A DNA stretch of 64,000 nt from an uncultured Sedimentitalea sp. (GTDB lineage: Bacteria; Pseudomonadota; Alphaproteobacteria; Rhodobacterales; Rhodobacteraceae): assembly GCA_947504115.1 (NCBI GenBank), contig CANNGH010000003.1:124001-188000 (forward strand), read 5' to 3'. Numbering within the stretch: the stretch's first letter is position 1; each line of letters begins with the position of its first letter. This document shows positions 51,824-62,483 of the stretch, piece after piece. A model generated the notes under the pieces. That model saw only the letters and a list, made by a program, of their open reading frames with translations, made no database searches and was not told where the DNA came from. The position numbers were made by a program, and so were the translations under genes.

Positions 51824-52777
51824 ATGCCGAAACCGCAAACCCGCGTGCTGGATGCCAGCCCGGCCGATCTGGCCCGCGCCGCCGATTTGTTGGCCGACGG
51901 CCAACTGGTCGCCTTCCCGACCGAGACCGTCTATGGCCTTGGCGCCGATGCCCGAAACGGGGCGGCGGTGGCGGCAATCTATGCGGCCAAGGGGCGGCCC
52001 GCCTTCAACCCGCTGATCGTGCATGTTGAAGATGCCGAAGCGGCGCGCCGCTATGTGAGATGGACCGACACCGCCACGCGCCTTGCCGATGCCTTCTGGC
52101 CGGGGCCGCTGACGCTGGTTCTGCCGCTGCGCGAGGGGCACGGGATCTCGCCGCTGGTCACGGCGGGATTGGACACGCTGGCGATTCGCGTGCCCGCGCA
52201 CAGGGCGGCTCAGGGTCTGTTGCGCGCCTTTGACGGCCCTCTTGCCGCGCCCTCGGCCAACCCTTCGGGGCGGATCAGCCCGACGACAGCGGCGCATGTG
52301 CTGGCGGGGCTGGAAGGGCGGATCGCGGCGGTGATCGACGACGGCCCCTGCACGGTCGGCGTCGAATCCACGATTCTCGCCGTCGATGTGGATGACGCAC
52401 CCCGCCTGCTGCGCGCGGGCGGCATCGCCGCCGAAAAGATCGAAGCTTTGCTGGGCCGCAGCCTCGCCCCCGCACAACCCGTCGCGACGCCCAGCGCGCC
52501 GGGACAACTGGCGTCGCATTACGCGCCGGACGCGCCAGTGCGTCTGAACGCAACGGCCGCGCAACCGGGCGAAGTGCTGCTGGGTTTCGGCGATATGGAT
52601 TGCGACCTGAACCTGTCGCCCAGGGCCGATCTGTCAGAGGCGGCGGCGAACCTGTTCGGCCATCTGCACGCGCTGGATGCGACCGGCCGCCCCATCGCGA
52701 TCGCCCCGATCCCCGAGCGCGGGCTGGGCCGCGCCATCAACGATCGCCTGCGCCGCGCCGCCGCGCCGCGCGATTAG
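51824..52777 (+). CDS. L-threonylcarbamoyladenylate synthase (Sua5 type)
   Basis: 317 residues: an N-terminal YrdC domain ([80 protein letters not shown]) and a C-terminal Sua5 domain ([19 protein letters not shown]). It forms TC-AMP from threonine, bicarbonate and ATP for the t6A37 tRNA modification. Its stop overlaps the convergent yqgE stop by 4 bases. Confidence 0.95.
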   Translation: MPKPQTRVLDASPADLARAADLLADGQLVAFPTETVYGLGADARNGAAVAAIYAAKGRPAFNPLIVHVEDAEAARRYVRWTDTATRLADAFWPGPLTLVLPLREGHGISPLVTAGLDTLAIRVPAHRAAQGLLRAFDGPLAAPSANPSGRISPTTAAHVLAGLEGRIAAVIDDGPCTVGVESTILAVDVDDAPRLLRAGGIAAEKIEALLGRSLAPAQPVATPSAPGQLASHYAPDAPVRLNATAAQPGEVLLGFGDMDCDLNLSPRADLSEAAANLFGHLHALDATGRPIAIAPIPERGLGRAINDRLRRAAAPRD

Positions 52778-53328
52778 GCCCGTCCTGCCGCCGCCGACAG
52801 GGTCAGCGGATCGACGCCAAGCAGGTTCAGCGCCGCCTCCCATTTCTCGTGATCGGGCCGCGCAAAGATCAGTTCGGGGTCGGGATCGGCGGTCAGCCAG
52901 CCGTTCATGGCAATCTCACCCTCGATCTGGCCCGCACCCCAACCGGCATAGCCCAGCATCATCAATGCGCGCTGCGGCCCCTTGCCCACGGCGATGTCCT
53001 CGAGAATATCCAAAGTGGCGGTCATGCTGAGACGGTCGGTCACCTCCAGCGTCTGCAGGCTCGAGACGTAATCTTCGGAATGCAGCACAAAGCCGCGCGC
53101 GGTTTCGACCGGGCCGCCGAAATGCACCGCCATGTCACGTCCGGGCGGGTCCGACACGATATCGAACTGGTCCAGCATGTCCGACAGGCGCACGTCGCTT
53201 GCGGGCTTGTTCACGATCAGCCCCATCGCACCCTCATCGGTATGGCTGCACATGACAACCACCGAATGTTCGAACCGCATATCGCCCATCCCGGGCATCG
53301 CGATCAGCAGTTTTCCGGTCAGGTCCAT
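52774..53328 (-). CDS. YqgE/AlgH family protein
   Basis: 184 residues from the ATG at 53328 ([42 protein letters not shown]); the track's 28 upstream residues are not conserved. [39 protein letters not shown] are the family blocks. DUF179/AlgH has unknown biochemical function (AlgH was linked to alginate regulation in Pseudomonas). Confidence 0.93.
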   Translation of the reverse strand: MDLTGKLLIAMPGMGDMRFEHSVVVMCSHTDEGAMGLIVNKPASDVRLSDMLDQFDIVSDPPGRDMAVHFGGPVETARGFVLHSEDYVSSLQTLEVTDRLSMTATLDILEDIAVGKGPQRALMMLGYAGWGAGQIEGEIAMNGWLTADPDPELIFARPDHEKWEAALNLLGVDPLTLSAAAGRA

Positions 53329-53492
53329 GGTGTTTCGTCCGCATTCCAGAAGTCGCGCAATCCCAGCATGGACGGGCGGGCCACGCCATGCAAGGCACAA
53401 TGGTCCCATCACCTGATACGGGGGGCAATGATTGCAAGGCGCTGACCGGATCGTGACTTGTTCCCGGTCGCCGCAAGGCGCATCAAGAACGG

Positions 53493-54305
53493 ATGATGAA
53501 GGCGTTATCCATTGTCCTGACGTTCTGCGCCGCGATGGCGACGGCGTCCATGGCTCCGGCCCAGTCCGACATGGACGGGCTGGTGCGCGTGCGGGTGCTG
53601 GACGGCGGCACCACGCCGCGCGGCACCCACATGGCGGCGCTGGAACTGACGCTGGCCGAGGGCTGGAAGACCTATTGGCGCGCCCCCGGCGAGGCCGGAA
53701 TCGCGCCGCGATTCGACTGGAGCGGCTCGCGCAATATCGGGGCCGTGAACATCCACTGGCCGACGCCGGTGGTGTTCGACCAGAACGGGTTTCAATCCAT
53801 CGGCTACGCGTCCCGCCTGATCCTGCCGGTCGAGATCACGCCCGCCAGCCCCGGCCGGGCCCTGCGTCTGTCGGGCCGGATGGAACTGGGGATGTGTCGC
53901 GATATCTGCATTCCCGGCACCGTCGCCTTTGACCAGGCGCTTGACCCGCAGGCCGCGCGCAGCCCGGCCATCGCCGCCGCGCTGGCGCAGCGTCCGCATT
54001 CCGCACAAGAGGCCGGGATGGACAAGGCCATCTGCCGCCTCGCCCCCACCGATGACGGCATCCGCCTGACCGCGCGGATGACCCTGCCGCCCACCGGCGG
54101 CACCGAGGTCGCGGTGATCGAACCCGGCGATCCCGGCATCTGGGTCTCGCCAACCCGCACGACGCGCGACGGCGATGTGCTGACCGCCACCTCCGATCTG
54201 ATCCACGAAAGCGGCGGCGGTTTTGCGCTGGACCGCTCGGCCATCCGCATCACGGTTCTGGGCAGCGCCCGCGCGGTGGACGTTCGGGGATGCACATCGC
54301 AATGA
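53493..54305 (+). CDS. DsbD N-terminal-domain periplasmic protein
   Basis: 270 residues with a Sec signal ([23 protein letters not shown]). The domain [66 protein letters not shown] matches the DsbD alpha-like domain; [10 protein letters not shown] carries the paired cysteines of the redox site. No membrane DsbD/CcdA part is attached. It may relay electrons to periplasmic thiols; the partner is not in the window. ATGA overlap with the Nudix gene. Confidence 0.87.
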   Translation: MMKALSIVLTFCAAMATASMAPAQSDMDGLVRVRVLDGGTTPRGTHMAALELTLAEGWKTYWRAPGEAGIAPRFDWSGSRNIGAVNIHWPTPVVFDQNGFQSIGYASRLILPVEITPASPGRALRLSGRMELGMCRDICIPGTVAFDQALDPQAARSPAIAAALAQRPHSAQEAGMDKAICRLAPTDDGIRLTARMTLPPTGGTEVAVIEPGDPGIWVSPTRTTRDGDVLTATSDLIHESGGGFALDRSAIRITVLGSARAVDVRGCTSQ

Positions 54306-54760
54306 TCATCCCCCGCCTCGGCGCGCTGGCGGTGGTGATCCGCGATGATCACGCGCTGCTGGTGCGGCGGTCCAAGAACCCCGATTACGGTTTATGGGGC
54401 TTTCCCGGCGGGCATGTGGAACCCGGCGAAACCGCGCTGGAAGCCGCCATGCGCGAACTGCACGAGGAAACCGGCCTGCATGCCGATCCGGTCGAATACC
54501 TGACCAATATCGACGTGATCCGCCATGACGAAACCGGCGCGCTGGCACTGCATTACCTTCTGGCGGCGGTGCTGTGCGAATACCGCGCGGGAACGCCCGT
54601 CGCTGCCGATGACGCGCTGGAGGCGGCCTGGGTGCCGCTGGCGGCGCTGCGCGACGGCGAACTGAACACCAGCGCCCGTGTCGCGGAACTGGCCGATCTG
54701 GCGACCGCGCGGATGAATCAACTGCGCCGCCGCGGCAGCCTCAGCGCCGAGACGAGGTAA
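54302..54760 (+). CDS. Nudix hydrolase
   Basis: 152 residues from the ATG at 54302 overlapping the upstream stop. The Nudix box [23 protein letters not shown] is complete (G-5x-E-7x-REUxEExGU). [35 protein letters not shown] precedes it, a layout like NUDT/ADP-ribose or CTP pyrophosphohydrolases; the substrate is unknown. Its 3' end runs 43 bases antisense into the RND pump gene. Confidence 0.92.
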   Translation: MIIPRLGALAVVIRDDHALLVRRSKNPDYGLWGFPGGHVEPGETALEAAMRELHEETGLHADPVEYLTNIDVIRHDETGALALHYLLAAVLCEYRAGTPVAADDALEAAWVPLAALRDGELNTSARVAELADLATARMNQLRRRGSLSAETR

Positions 54761-57700
54761 ACCCCCAGCACAAGAACCGCCGCGCCGAACGGGAACAGGA
54801 CCAGCCCCGCCAGCATCGGCGTCAGTCCCGGCACCGCCCAGCGCAACGCGGCGGGCAAGGCTCCGGTGGCCAGCGGCCAGAGCATCGTCGCCCCCAGCCA
54901 CGCCACCACCAGCGCCAGCGCCGCGCCGACAGCGCCGCGAATGGCCTTGCTGCGCAGGCCGCGGCGCAGGGCGGTCAAGGGCCGGACCAGATCGTTCTGC
55001 GCGGCAATCAGGGCGGGCACCAGAAGCAGCACCAACACCATGCCGAAGCCCAGCCCATAGACCAGCGTGATCACCGTGGGTTTCAGGAACTGCGCCTGCT
55101 GGCTTTGCTCGTAGAGCAGCGGCGTCAGCCCCAGAACCGTCGTCAGCGTGGTCAGCATCACCGGGCGCAGCCGGTCCGCCGCCGCATCCACGATGGACGG
55201 TATCAGCCCGCGCGTCGCGGCGTATTCGTCGATGGTGCTGACCAGAACGATGGAATCGTTGATGATGATCCCGGTCATGCCCAGAAGACCCACGACCGTG
55301 AACATGCTCAGCGGCACCTCCCACATGTAATGGCCCCAGATCGTGCCGATCAGGCCGAAGGGGATGATCGCCATCACCACCAGTGGCCGGGTCCAACTGG
55401 AAAACACCCAGGCCAGCACCAGATAGATGCCGGTCAGGCACAGGATCAGCCCGGTCAGCGCGTCGGCCAGAAAATCGCTCTCCTGCTCGCTCAGCCCCGC
55501 CAGCCGCCACTCCACCTGAAGCTCGGCGGCGATCTGCGGCAGGATCTCGCTCTCCAGCGCCTGCATGATCTCGGTGGCACGGGCGGGGTCGTCCTCGGAC
55601 AGGTCGCCGGTCACTGAAATCACCCGCAACCCGTTCTCGCGCTGCACCGTGGAGAACCCGGTGCGCCGCGCGACGCTGACGATATCGGCCAGCGGCACAT
55701 AGGCCCCCGAGGCCGCGCGCAGATAGGTGCGGTCGAGGAAATCCGCCGTCTGTTCATTTTCGGGCAGTTCCACGCGGATCGCGGCGCTGCGCCGCCCGGC
55801 GGGATAGGTCGCGGCCTCGATCCCGTTCAGCCGCGCGCGCAACACGCGGGACAGGCCGTCCATGTCGAAACCCAGCGCCTGCCCCTGCGGCGTCAGATCA
55901 AGGATCAGTTCCTCCTTGTCATAGGGCAGATCGTCCTTCAGCCCCGAGACCTCGGGATAGCGCATCAAGGTGGTTTGCAATTCCAGGCTGGCACGTTTCA
56001 GCGTGTCCACATCCGCGCCATAGAACTGCACATCCAGCGCATCGCCGCCCGGACCGGTGCGCCAGCCGCGAAAGCTGACCGTCTCGGCCATGGGATGCTG
56101 GCGCACGCGGTCCTGCAATTCGCCCACGAAGGCGAAACTGGAATAGGGGCGCAGATCGGCGTCGATCAGTTCGATGTTGATGCCGCCCAGCAGATCGGCA
56201 TCCTTGTTCTCGGCGCCCGACAGGCCCCAGCCGGCATTGCCGCCGATCTGCGCCATCACGTAATCCAGCGGGTTGGTGCCATGGCGGGCCTCGTATTCCG
56301 CGCCCAGTTCCTCGGTCGCGCGCTGCATCTCCTGCATCATCGCGAGGCTGTCGGCGCGGGTGGCGCCCTCGACCATCGCGAAATCGCCGGTGACCGAGCC
56401 ACGCTCGGGCGAGTCGAAGAACCGCCATTGCACCTGCCCCGAGATCAGCAACGCGATCTGGCTGGCCAGCACCAGAACGATAGCCCCCATGACGACGTAA
56501 CGGGCCCGCACCACCCAAGCCATCAGCGGGCGGAACAGCGTGTCGCGCACCCAGCGAAAGCCGCGATTGACCTGCCGGTTGGGCCAGTCATACCAATGTT
56601 CCCGTGCCGAATGGGCGATGGCATGGCGCAGGTGGTTGGGCAGGATCAGGAAACATTCCACCAGCGAGGCCAGCAGCACCGTGATCACCGTGAAGGGCAC
56701 ATCGGCGATCATGTCGCCGAACCGCCCGCCCACTGCCGTCAGCGCGAAAAACGCCAGCACCGTGGTCAGCGTGGCGGCAAAGACCGGCATCGCCATGCGC
56801 CGTGCAGCGTTCTCGGCGGCGATTGTCGGGCTTTCACCCAGACGGCGGGCGCGGAAATCGGCGTGTTCGCCGACCACAATGGCATCGTCCACCACGATGC
56901 CCAGCGTGATGATCAGCCCGAACAGCGAGATCATGTTGAAGGTCAGCCCGCCCGCATACATCAGCGCGATGGCGGCAAACATCGCCGCCGGTATCCCCAT
57001 CGCCACCCAGAAGGCGATGCGCGCGTTCAGGAACAGGAACAGCAGGACAAGCACGAGGCCCAGCCCCATCAGCCCGTTATCGACAAGGATTTCCAGCCGC
57101 CCCGAGATCATCTCGGCCCGTGTGCGGATCAGTTCCACCGTCACACCCTGCGGCAGGCTGGCCTGCAATTCGGCGGCGACCTTTTCCACCGTTTTCTGGA
57201 TCGCGATGGCGTCGCCCGCATCCGACCGGTCCACCCGTATGGCCATGGCCGGATCGCCGCCGACGTAATAGGCGCGCTCGCGATCCACCCCTTCGACGCG
57301 CACCCGCGCCACGTCGCCGATGGTCAGGTTCGAGCCATCGGGATTGCTGCGCAAGACGATGGACGCGATGGCGGCGGGCGTGCGTTTCTCGGTGCCGGTG
57401 CGCACGCGGGCATTGGCGCCGCTCACGTCGCCCGCCGGATCGGCATCGACCTCGGCCCGGATCGCGGCGGCGATCTCGGTCATGGTGACCTCATGCGCCA
57501 TCAGCTTGACCGTCGGCACCTCGACCACGGTTTCGGGCGCGGCCAGCCCCTGAATGGTGGTGCGCGTGACCCCGGCGGCGAACAGCCGCGTCACCAGTTC
57601 GTCGGCGAACTGGCCCAGTTGCAGCGGCGCGACCGGCCCGGTGATGACCACATCGGTCACGCGATCACGCCAGTTGGCGCGGCGCACCGAGGGTTCCTCG

Positions 57701-58089
57701 GCCTCGTCGGGCAGTTCGGTGACCGCGTCGATGGCTGCCTGCACCTCGTCCGTGGCGCGGGCCATGTCCCAACCCGGTTCGAAATCCAGCGATATGCTGG
57801 CCATACCCTCGCGTGCGGTGGCGCGGGTTTCCTCGACCCCGTCCACCGCCTGAAGCGTCGGTTCCAGCACCTGCACGATGGCGCTGTCGACATCCTCGGG
57901 GCCGGCGCCCTCCCAGATCACGGTGACGTTCACGCTGTCGACGATCACGTCGGGAAAGAACTGCGCCCGCATGTTCGGAATCGCCGCCGCGCCGAGGGCC
58001 AGCATCAGCACCAGCAGCAGGTTGGCGGCGGTGCGGTGGCGCGTGAAATAGGACAGCAGCCCTCCGGCGCGGTCGGGAATCTCGCGCAT
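54718..58089 (-). CDS. RND efflux transporter permease
   Basis: 1123 residues with the AcrB-like layout: TM1 ([20 protein letters not shown]), a periplasmic porter domain, TM2-6, a second porter domain and TM7-12. The TM4 proton-relay motif [20 protein letters not shown] has the paired Asp; [10 protein letters not shown] matches the family. It belongs to the AcrB/AcrD/AcrF family, near the alphaproteobacterial group with '[25 protein letters not shown]'. It expels drugs, lipids or metabolites with the adaptor gene upstream (4 bases). Confidence 0.94.
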   Translation of the reverse strand: MREIPDRAGGLLSYFTRHRTAANLLLVLMLALGAAAIPNMRAQFFPDVIVDSVNVTVIWEGAGPEDVDSAIVQVLEPTLQAVDGVEETRATAREGMASISLDFEPGWDMARATDEVQAAIDAVTELPDEAEEPSVRRANWRDRVTDVVITGPVAPLQLGQFADELVTRLFAAGVTRTTIQGLAAPETVVEVPTVKLMAHEVTMTEIAAAIRAEVDADPAGDVSGANARVRTGTEKRTPAAIASIVLRSNPDGSNLTIGDVARVRVEGVDRERAYYVGGDPAMAIRVDRSDAGDAIAIQKTVEKVAAELQASLPQGVTVELIRTRAEMISGRLEILVDNGLMGLGLVLVLLFLFLNARIAFWVAMGIPAAMFAAIALMYAGGLTFNMISLFGLIITLGIVVDDAIVVGEHADFRARRLGESPTIAAENAARRMAMPVFAATLTTVLAFFALTAVGGRFGDMIADVPFTVITVLLASLVECFLILPNHLRHAIAHSAREHWYDWPNRQVNRGFRWVRDTLFRPLMAWVVRARYVVMGAIVLVLASQIALLISGQVQWRFFDSPERGSVTGDFAMVEGATRADSLAMMQEMQRATEELGAEYEARHGTNPLDYVMAQIGGNAGWGLSGAENKDADLLGGINIELIDADLRPYSSFAFVGELQDRVRQHPMAETVSFRGWRTGPGGDALDVQFYGADVDTLKRASLELQTTLMRYPEVSGLKDDLPYDKEELILDLTPQGQALGFDMDGLSRVLRARLNGIEAATYPAGRRSAAIRVELPENEQTADFLDRTYLRAASGAYVPLADIVSVARRTGFSTVQRENGLRVISVTGDLSEDDPARATEIMQALESEILPQIAAELQVEWRLAGLSEQESDFLADALTGLILCLTGIYLVLAWVFSSWTRPLVVMAIIPFGLIGTIWGHYMWEVPLSMFTVVGLLGMTGIIINDSIVLVSTIDEYAATRGLIPSIVDAAADRLRPVMLTTLTTVLGLTPLLYEQSQQAQFLKPTVITLVYGLGFGMVLVLLLVPALIAAQNDLVRPLTALRRGLRSKAIRGAVGAALALVVAWLGATMLWPLATGALPAALRWAVPGLTPMLAGLVLFPFGAAVLVLGVYLVSALRLPRRRS

Positions 58090-58093
58090 GGCC

Positions 58094-59578
58094 CTAGCCC
58101 CCGCGCCGGTTTTCGATGCGCCGGACCAGCGCGACCGGCACGCGCGCCGCGTCGAGCTGCGCCAGAAGCCGCGCCTTGGCGTCGTCCTGCATCGCCGGAT
58201 CGCCCTGCACCAGCGCCACCAGTTCGGCGCGCCGGTCCTCGGTCAGTTCCAGCATCGCCTGTTCGCCACCCAATGCAGCCTCGTCGCGCAGCGGGCGCAC
58301 GCGGATGCCCTCGCCCAGCAGCGGCGTGCGCCCGATCACCACCTCCTGGCCGGCCAGACCCGGCCCGGCCAGCAATACCTCGTCGCCCTGCCGGCGCAGC
58401 AGCGTGACCTCAAGCGCGCGCAGACGATCCTCGCCCGCCAGCACCAGCACCGTGCCGCTGGCCGCGTCATAGGAGGACGCGGGCAGGCGCGCGACATTGT
58501 CCAGCGGCGGTTCCTCGACCGCGACGGTGACGAAATCGCCGGGCTTGAAGCCGCGCGCATCCTCCAGCCGCGCGAATATCAGCCGCCCCGACTGCCCCTC
58601 GCCGGTGGCGGCGCTGGCGCGGCTGATCGTGCCGGTCGCGGTCAGTTCGGCGCCCGCGGCGTCCAGCGTGATCGTCACCGGGGCAGCAATCAACCGCCCG
58701 GAATCGTCCAGCAGCCGCGCATATTGCGCCGTCGAGACCCGAAACGCGACCTCGAGCGCGTCCGGATCGATCAGCATCGCCAATTGTTCGTTGGGCGACA
58801 CCAGCCGCCCCTCGACCAGCCGCACCTCGGACAGGGTGCCGTCGAACCCGGCGGTCAGCGTGGTTTCCTCCAGTTGGCGCCGCGCCTCGTCCAGCGCGAT
58901 GCGCGCGCGCGCAAGCCGGGTTTCCGCCTGATCCACCCGCGCCTCGGCCTGCGCCACCGCCTGACGCCGCGACAGCACCGCCTGACGCGCTGCCGAGGCC
59001 GCCAGATCGGCGGATTCCACCAGCGCCGCGCTGCCGACGCCGCGTTCCTGCAGATCGGCCTGCCGCGCCGCCGCACGCGCCTGAAGCTCGGCCTGATCCT
59101 CTGCCGCCGCCAGTTCGTCGCGCGCCAGTTCCAGCCCGCGCTCGGCATCGCGCGCCTCGAACCCGGCATCCATCAGATCGCTTTCGGCCCGATCCAGCGC
59201 GGATTGCATGTCGGCGGGATCGATGCGCAGAAGCACCTGCCCCTCGCGCACCGCGCCGCCTTCCTCGAAGGCGTCGGCCAGTTCGATCACCCGCCCGCCC
59301 ACCGCAGCGCGCAATTCCAGCGTGCGGCGGCTTTGCACCGCACCATAGGCCTGCAAGATCGGCGTGACCCTGTCCAGCGTGGCGGTTTGCAGATTGACGG
59401 CAAAGACCCGTTCGCGCGCCGGTGGTGTCTGCGGTTCGGCACCCAGCCGGGTCTGGATCGCCGACATCACCAATTGCCCGGCATAGACCAGCAGCGCCAG
59501 CGTCAGCCCCGCCAGAAAGACGCCGAACAGAGATTGCCTCAGAAATCGCATGCACAAATCGCCTTTGAGCCGCAGCAA
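58094..59578 (-). CDS. RND efflux periplasmic adaptor (HlyD/AcrA family)
   Basis: 494 residues, one N-terminal membrane anchor (LRQSLFGVFLAGLTLALLVYAGQLV). Lipoyl-like half: VRAAVGGRVIELADAFEEGGAVREGQVLLRIDPADMQSALDRAE; alpha-hairpin with coiled-coil heptads (RDELAAAEDQAELQARAAARQADLQERG); second lipoyl half LEETTLTAGFDGTLSEVRLVEGRLVSPNEQLAMLIDPD; then a beta-barrel. Longer than AcrA (about 397 aa). It couples the RND pump to an outer-membrane channel, which is not encoded here. Confidence 0.93.
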   Translation of the reverse strand: MLRLKGDLCMRFLRQSLFGVFLAGLTLALLVYAGQLVMSAIQTRLGAEPQTPPARERVFAVNLQTATLDRVTPILQAYGAVQSRRTLELRAAVGGRVIELADAFEEGGAVREGQVLLRIDPADMQSALDRAESDLMDAGFEARDAERGLELARDELAAAEDQAELQARAAARQADLQERGVGSAALVESADLAASAARQAVLSRRQAVAQAEARVDQAETRLARARIALDEARRQLEETTLTAGFDGTLSEVRLVEGRLVSPNEQLAMLIDPDALEVAFRVSTAQYARLLDDSGRLIAAPVTITLDAAGAELTATGTISRASAATGEGQSGRLIFARLEDARGFKPGDFVTVAVEEPPLDNVARLPASSYDAASGTVLVLAGEDRLRALEVTLLRRQGDEVLLAGPGLAGQEVVIGRTPLLGEGIRVRPLRDEAALGGEQAMLELTEDRRAELVALVQGDPAMQDDAKARLLAQLDAARVPVALVRRIENRRGG

Positions 59579-59649
59579 CGCGGCCGATGAAACAGCCTAA
59601 CGCGGCAAGGCGAAATGCCAAACCACAAAGGTGTCAACGCAGGCGCGGC

Positions 59650-60192
59650 CTATTTCCGTCGCAGTTTTTCATCCAGACGCGGCATTATTTCAACGAAATT
59701 GCAGGGCATGTGCCGATAATCCAGCTGCAGCGAGAAAATCCCCTCCCATGCGTCCTTGCAGGCGCCGGGGCTGCCGGGCAGCGCGAACAGATAGGTGCCG
59801 CCCGCGACCCCGCCGGTTGCGCGGCTTTGAATGGCGCTGGTGCCGATCTTTTCCATGGAAATCATGGTGAAGGCTGTGCCGAACGCGTCGATTTCCTTTT
59901 CATAGACATCGCGATGCGCCTCGACCGTTATATCGCGCCCGGTCAGCCCGGTGCCCCCCGTGGAGATCACCGCATCGACGTTCTCGTCGGCGATCCATTC
60001 GCGCAGTTGCGCGGCGATCTGGTCGCGCTCGTCGGGGAGTATCTTGCGATCCGCCAGAATGTGCCCTGCCGCCGTCAGCCGGTCGACCAGCACCTGCCCC
60101 GAGCGGTCCTGCTCCAGCGAGCGGCTGTCGGACACCGTCAGGATGGCGATGCGCACGGGAATGAAGTCCCGGCTTTCGTCGATACGCGACAT
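59650..60192 (-). CDS. moaB: Molybdenum cofactor biosynthesis protein B
   Basis: 180 residues. VRIAILTVSDSRSLEQDRSGQVLVDRLTAAGHILADRKILPDERDQI and VISTGGTGLTGRDITVEAHRDVYEKEIDAFGTAF are the MoaB/MogA MPT-adenylyltransferase motifs. The length and the RPEAFR-like SIGNATURE absence fit MoaB rather than the MogA fusion. It adenylylates molybdopterin before MoeA acts. It lies away from the moeA cluster (43-46 kb), downstream of a LysE gene. Confidence 0.93.
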   Translation of the reverse strand: MSRIDESRDFIPVRIAILTVSDSRSLEQDRSGQVLVDRLTAAGHILADRKILPDERDQIAAQLREWIADENVDAVISTGGTGLTGRDITVEAHRDVYEKEIDAFGTAFTMISMEKIGTSAIQSRATGGVAGGTYLFALPGSPGACKDAWEGIFSLQLDYRHMPCNFVEIMPRLDEKLRRK

Positions 60193-60195
60193 GGC

Positions 60196-60816
60196 TCAAG
60201 CCCTTTCCAGAATGGCCAGCCGAACGGCCAGCGCGGTGAAGATCGCGCCGCTGGCATAGCCCAGCCAGCGCGTAAGGCGCGGATTGCCCACAAGGCGGCG
60301 GCGGGCGCGACCGGCAAATGCGCCGACCAGCCCGTTGATGACAAACCCGCCAAGCGACAGAACCGCGCCGAAGATCAGGAATTGCGCCCAGACCGGCCCG
60401 GCCTGCGGCGCGATGAATTGCGGGATGAAGGCCAGCACGAACAGGATGATCTTGGGGTTGGTCAGGTTCACCAGGAACCCGGTGCGAAACGAGCGCCGCG
60501 CGCCGGGATCGCTCGCTTGCTCCGCAACCTCGATCCCGCGAAACGCGCCCCAGGCCAGCCACAGCAGATAGGCCACGCCGATCCAGCGGATCGCGTCGAA
60601 CAGCCACGGCAAGGCCGCGACCAGCGCGCCAAGGCCCAGACCGGCCAGCACCACATGCGCCATCACCCCGGCGGACACGCCCGCACTGGCGGCCATCGCC
60701 GCGCGCGGTCCCGTGCGCAGGCCCTGGCCCAGACAGAACATCATGTCCGCCCCCGGCGTCAGGTTCATCGCCAGTGCCGCCGGAACAAAGGCCAGCAGGA
60801 TCAGCGGATCAACCAT
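60196..60816 (-). CDS. LysE-family translocator
   Basis: 206 residues, six hydrophobic segments. LILLAFVPAALAMNLTPGADMMFCLGQGLRTGPRAAMAASAGVSAGVMAHV is the LysE/RhtB N-terminal signature (NxxPGPxxx variant NLTPGADM). FLVNLTNPKIILFVLAFIPQFI is the second block. It exports amino acids such as lysine, homoserine or threonine; substrate unknown. It starts inside the uracil-DNA glycosylase 3' end (8-base overlap). Confidence 0.92.
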   Translation of the reverse strand: MVDPLILLAFVPAALAMNLTPGADMMFCLGQGLRTGPRAAMAASAGVSAGVMAHVVLAGLGLGALVAALPWLFDAIRWIGVAYLLWLAWGAFRGIEVAEQASDPGARRSFRTGFLVNLTNPKIILFVLAFIPQFIAPQAGPVWAQFLIFGAVLSLGGFVINGLVGAFAGRARRRLVGNPRLTRWLGYASGAIFTALAVRLAILERA

Positions 60817-61585
60817 CGCGCAACCGCGCCTGCAAGGCCAGCAAATCCGCCCATGTCTCGCGCTTGGCGACGGGATTGCGGAACAGATAGGCCGGGTGCA
60901 GCATCGGCAGCACCGGACGGCCCAGCGCCTCCGCCCATTGCCCGCGCAACCGCGTGATACCGGTCTTGCCCAGCAGCGCCTGCGTGCTGGTGTTGCCCAT
61001 GGCCACGATCACCTCGGGCGCGATCAGTTCGATATGACGGGTGACAAAGGGCAGCATCATCGCGATTTCCTCGCCCGTCGGCGTGCGGTTCTGCGGTGGT
61101 CGCCAGGGCATCACGTTGGTGATATAGACGTTGCTTTCGCGCGACAGCCCGATTTCGGCCAACATCCGGTCAAGGAACTGCCCCGCCTGCCCGACGAAGG
61201 GGCGGCCTGCGCGGTCCTCCTCGCGGCCCGGCGCCTCGCCCACGATCATCACCCGCGCGGACGTGGTGCCATCGGCAAAGACCAGATTACGCGCGCCCTT
61301 CTTCAACTCGCACCCGTCAAAGGCCGCCAGCGCCGCGCGCAACGCGTCCAGCGTGTCGGCGGCTTGCGCGACGTGTTGCGCGGTGTCCTCCGGTGTGGCG
61401 GCGGGCGCGATCACCGGCGCGGCCGGGGTGGCTGGCTTCGCGCGTTTGCCCCACGGATTGGCATCGGGCAGCGCATAGCGGTCCACCGGCGCATCGCCGA
61501 TGGGATCTATCGCGCCCATGTCGAACTGCCATTCCAGCAGCGCGCGCGCCATATGGGGGTGAAGGTCCGATTCCATTGCGCCCAT
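60809..61585 (-). CDS. Uracil-DNA glycosylase, family 4-like
   Basis: 258 residues from the ATG at 61585 (MGAMESDLHPH); a Pro/Ala-rich linker (RAKPATPAAPVIAPAATPED) separates a short N-terminal part from the catalytic domain. Motif A is VMIVGEAPGREEDRAGRPFVGQAGQFLDRML and motif B LPMLHPAYLFRN. Only one Cys (DGCELKKG) is found, so the four-Cys Fe-S cluster typical of family 4 is absent. It removes uracil from DNA, inferred from the family. Confidence 0.88.
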   Translation of the reverse strand: MGAMESDLHPHMARALLEWQFDMGAIDPIGDAPVDRYALPDANPWGKRAKPATPAAPVIAPAATPEDTAQHVAQAADTLDALRAALAAFDGCELKKGARNLVFADGTTSARVMIVGEAPGREEDRAGRPFVGQAGQFLDRMLAEIGLSRESNVYITNVMPWRPPQNRTPTGEEIAMMLPFVTRHIELIAPEVIVAMGNTSTQALLGKTGITRLRGQWAEALGRPVLPMLHPAYLFRNPVAKRETWADLLALQARLRDG

Positions 61586-61682
61586 ACTACCCGTCCCGGC
61601 GCCAAGCGAAAGCCTTGCCAGCCGCATCAAAACGCTTTGGCCGCGCCGCGCGCCCCGCTAGAGTGAAGCCAAAGGAATCCCG

Positions 61683-62381
61683 ATGCGCCCCCTCCTGCAC
61701 CTGCTGGTCCTGTGCCTGATCGCCCTGTCGCCCGCCCCCTCTGCCGCGCAATCGCTGCTGGATTCGCCGGGGTTTCTCAGGGATTGCCCGACCGGCAGCA
61801 CCCGTTGCGGGGTAAGCAAATGCTGCCCGCTGGGCGCGCGCTGTGCCTTTGACGGCAATTGCATCCCGCTCGGGCACAGTTATTGCGGCGGCGGACGCAG
61901 TTGCCCGCCGGGCTGGTTGTGCCGCCAGAACGGCACCGGTTGCGAACCGCCCGGTGCCAGCAAATGCGCGCTGGGGCAGGTCTGCCCGGCCGGCACCACC
62001 TGCGGCGCGGCGGGCAATTGCGTGGCGCAAGGGCGGATCGATTGCGGGCTGGGGCGCACCTGTCCCGCGGGCACGCAGTGCCTGTCCACGGGCGGCTGTT
62101 CGTCGCTCGGGGCGAAGAAATGCGATACCGGCTCGGTTTGCGATGCCGGTTTCAAATGCTCGCTGATCCGGGGATGCGTGCCGCAGAACGCCACCGATTG
62201 CGGCAAGGGACGCTGGTGTTTTCCGGGCAGCCTGTGCCTTGAGGGCGGGGGCTGCTCGGAGGCGGGCGCGACGCGCTGCGCGGGAGGTGCGATCTGCGCG
62301 CCGGGAACCACCTGCACGCCCGATGGCGATTGCAAGCCGACCAAGCCGAAGGTACGCCCGAAAGCGCGACCCGCGCGGTAG
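61683..62381 (+). CDS. Secreted Cys-rich repeat protein (232 aa)
   Basis: A Sec signal of about 22 residues (MRPLLHLLVLCLIALSPAPSAA) is followed by seven tandem repeats of about 26 residues, each with four cysteines: consensus C-x2-G-x2-C-x-x-G-x2-C-x4-G-x-C-x3-G. Examples are CALGQVCPAGTTCGAAGNC and CGLGRTCPAGTQCLSTGGC; the first copy has an extra Cys pair. The end is a Pro/Lys/Arg-rich tail (KPTKPKVRPKARPAR). It would form a disulfide-stabilised rod in the periplasm or outside. No function is recognised; the cysteine spacing only loosely resembles eukaryotic granulin-like modules. Confidence 0.8.
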   Translation: MRPLLHLLVLCLIALSPAPSAAQSLLDSPGFLRDCPTGSTRCGVSKCCPLGARCAFDGNCIPLGHSYCGGGRSCPPGWLCRQNGTGCEPPGASKCALGQVCPAGTTCGAAGNCVAQGRIDCGLGRTCPAGTQCLSTGGCSSLGAKKCDTGSVCDAGFKCSLIRGCVPQNATDCGKGRWCFPGSLCLEGGGCSEAGATRCAGGAICAPGTTCTPDGDCKPTKPKVRPKARPAR

Positions 62382-62483
62382 CGTGTCGTTACCACTCCCG
62401 GCGCCTTGCGGCAGCGCCCTCTATTGCCCCGCGGCGCCGCGGTTCCTATAACCGCCGCGACACCCCGTGCCGGAGCCTGCCAC

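Noticed and set aside
48868-52029. 1053-codon plus-strand ORF across the MBL and dehydrogenase genes
   Set aside because: Spans several real genes antisense and lacks any family signal.
55975-58407. 810-codon plus-strand ORF opposite the RND pump
   Set aside because: Antisense frame created by GC-rich third positions; the pump has clear motifs.
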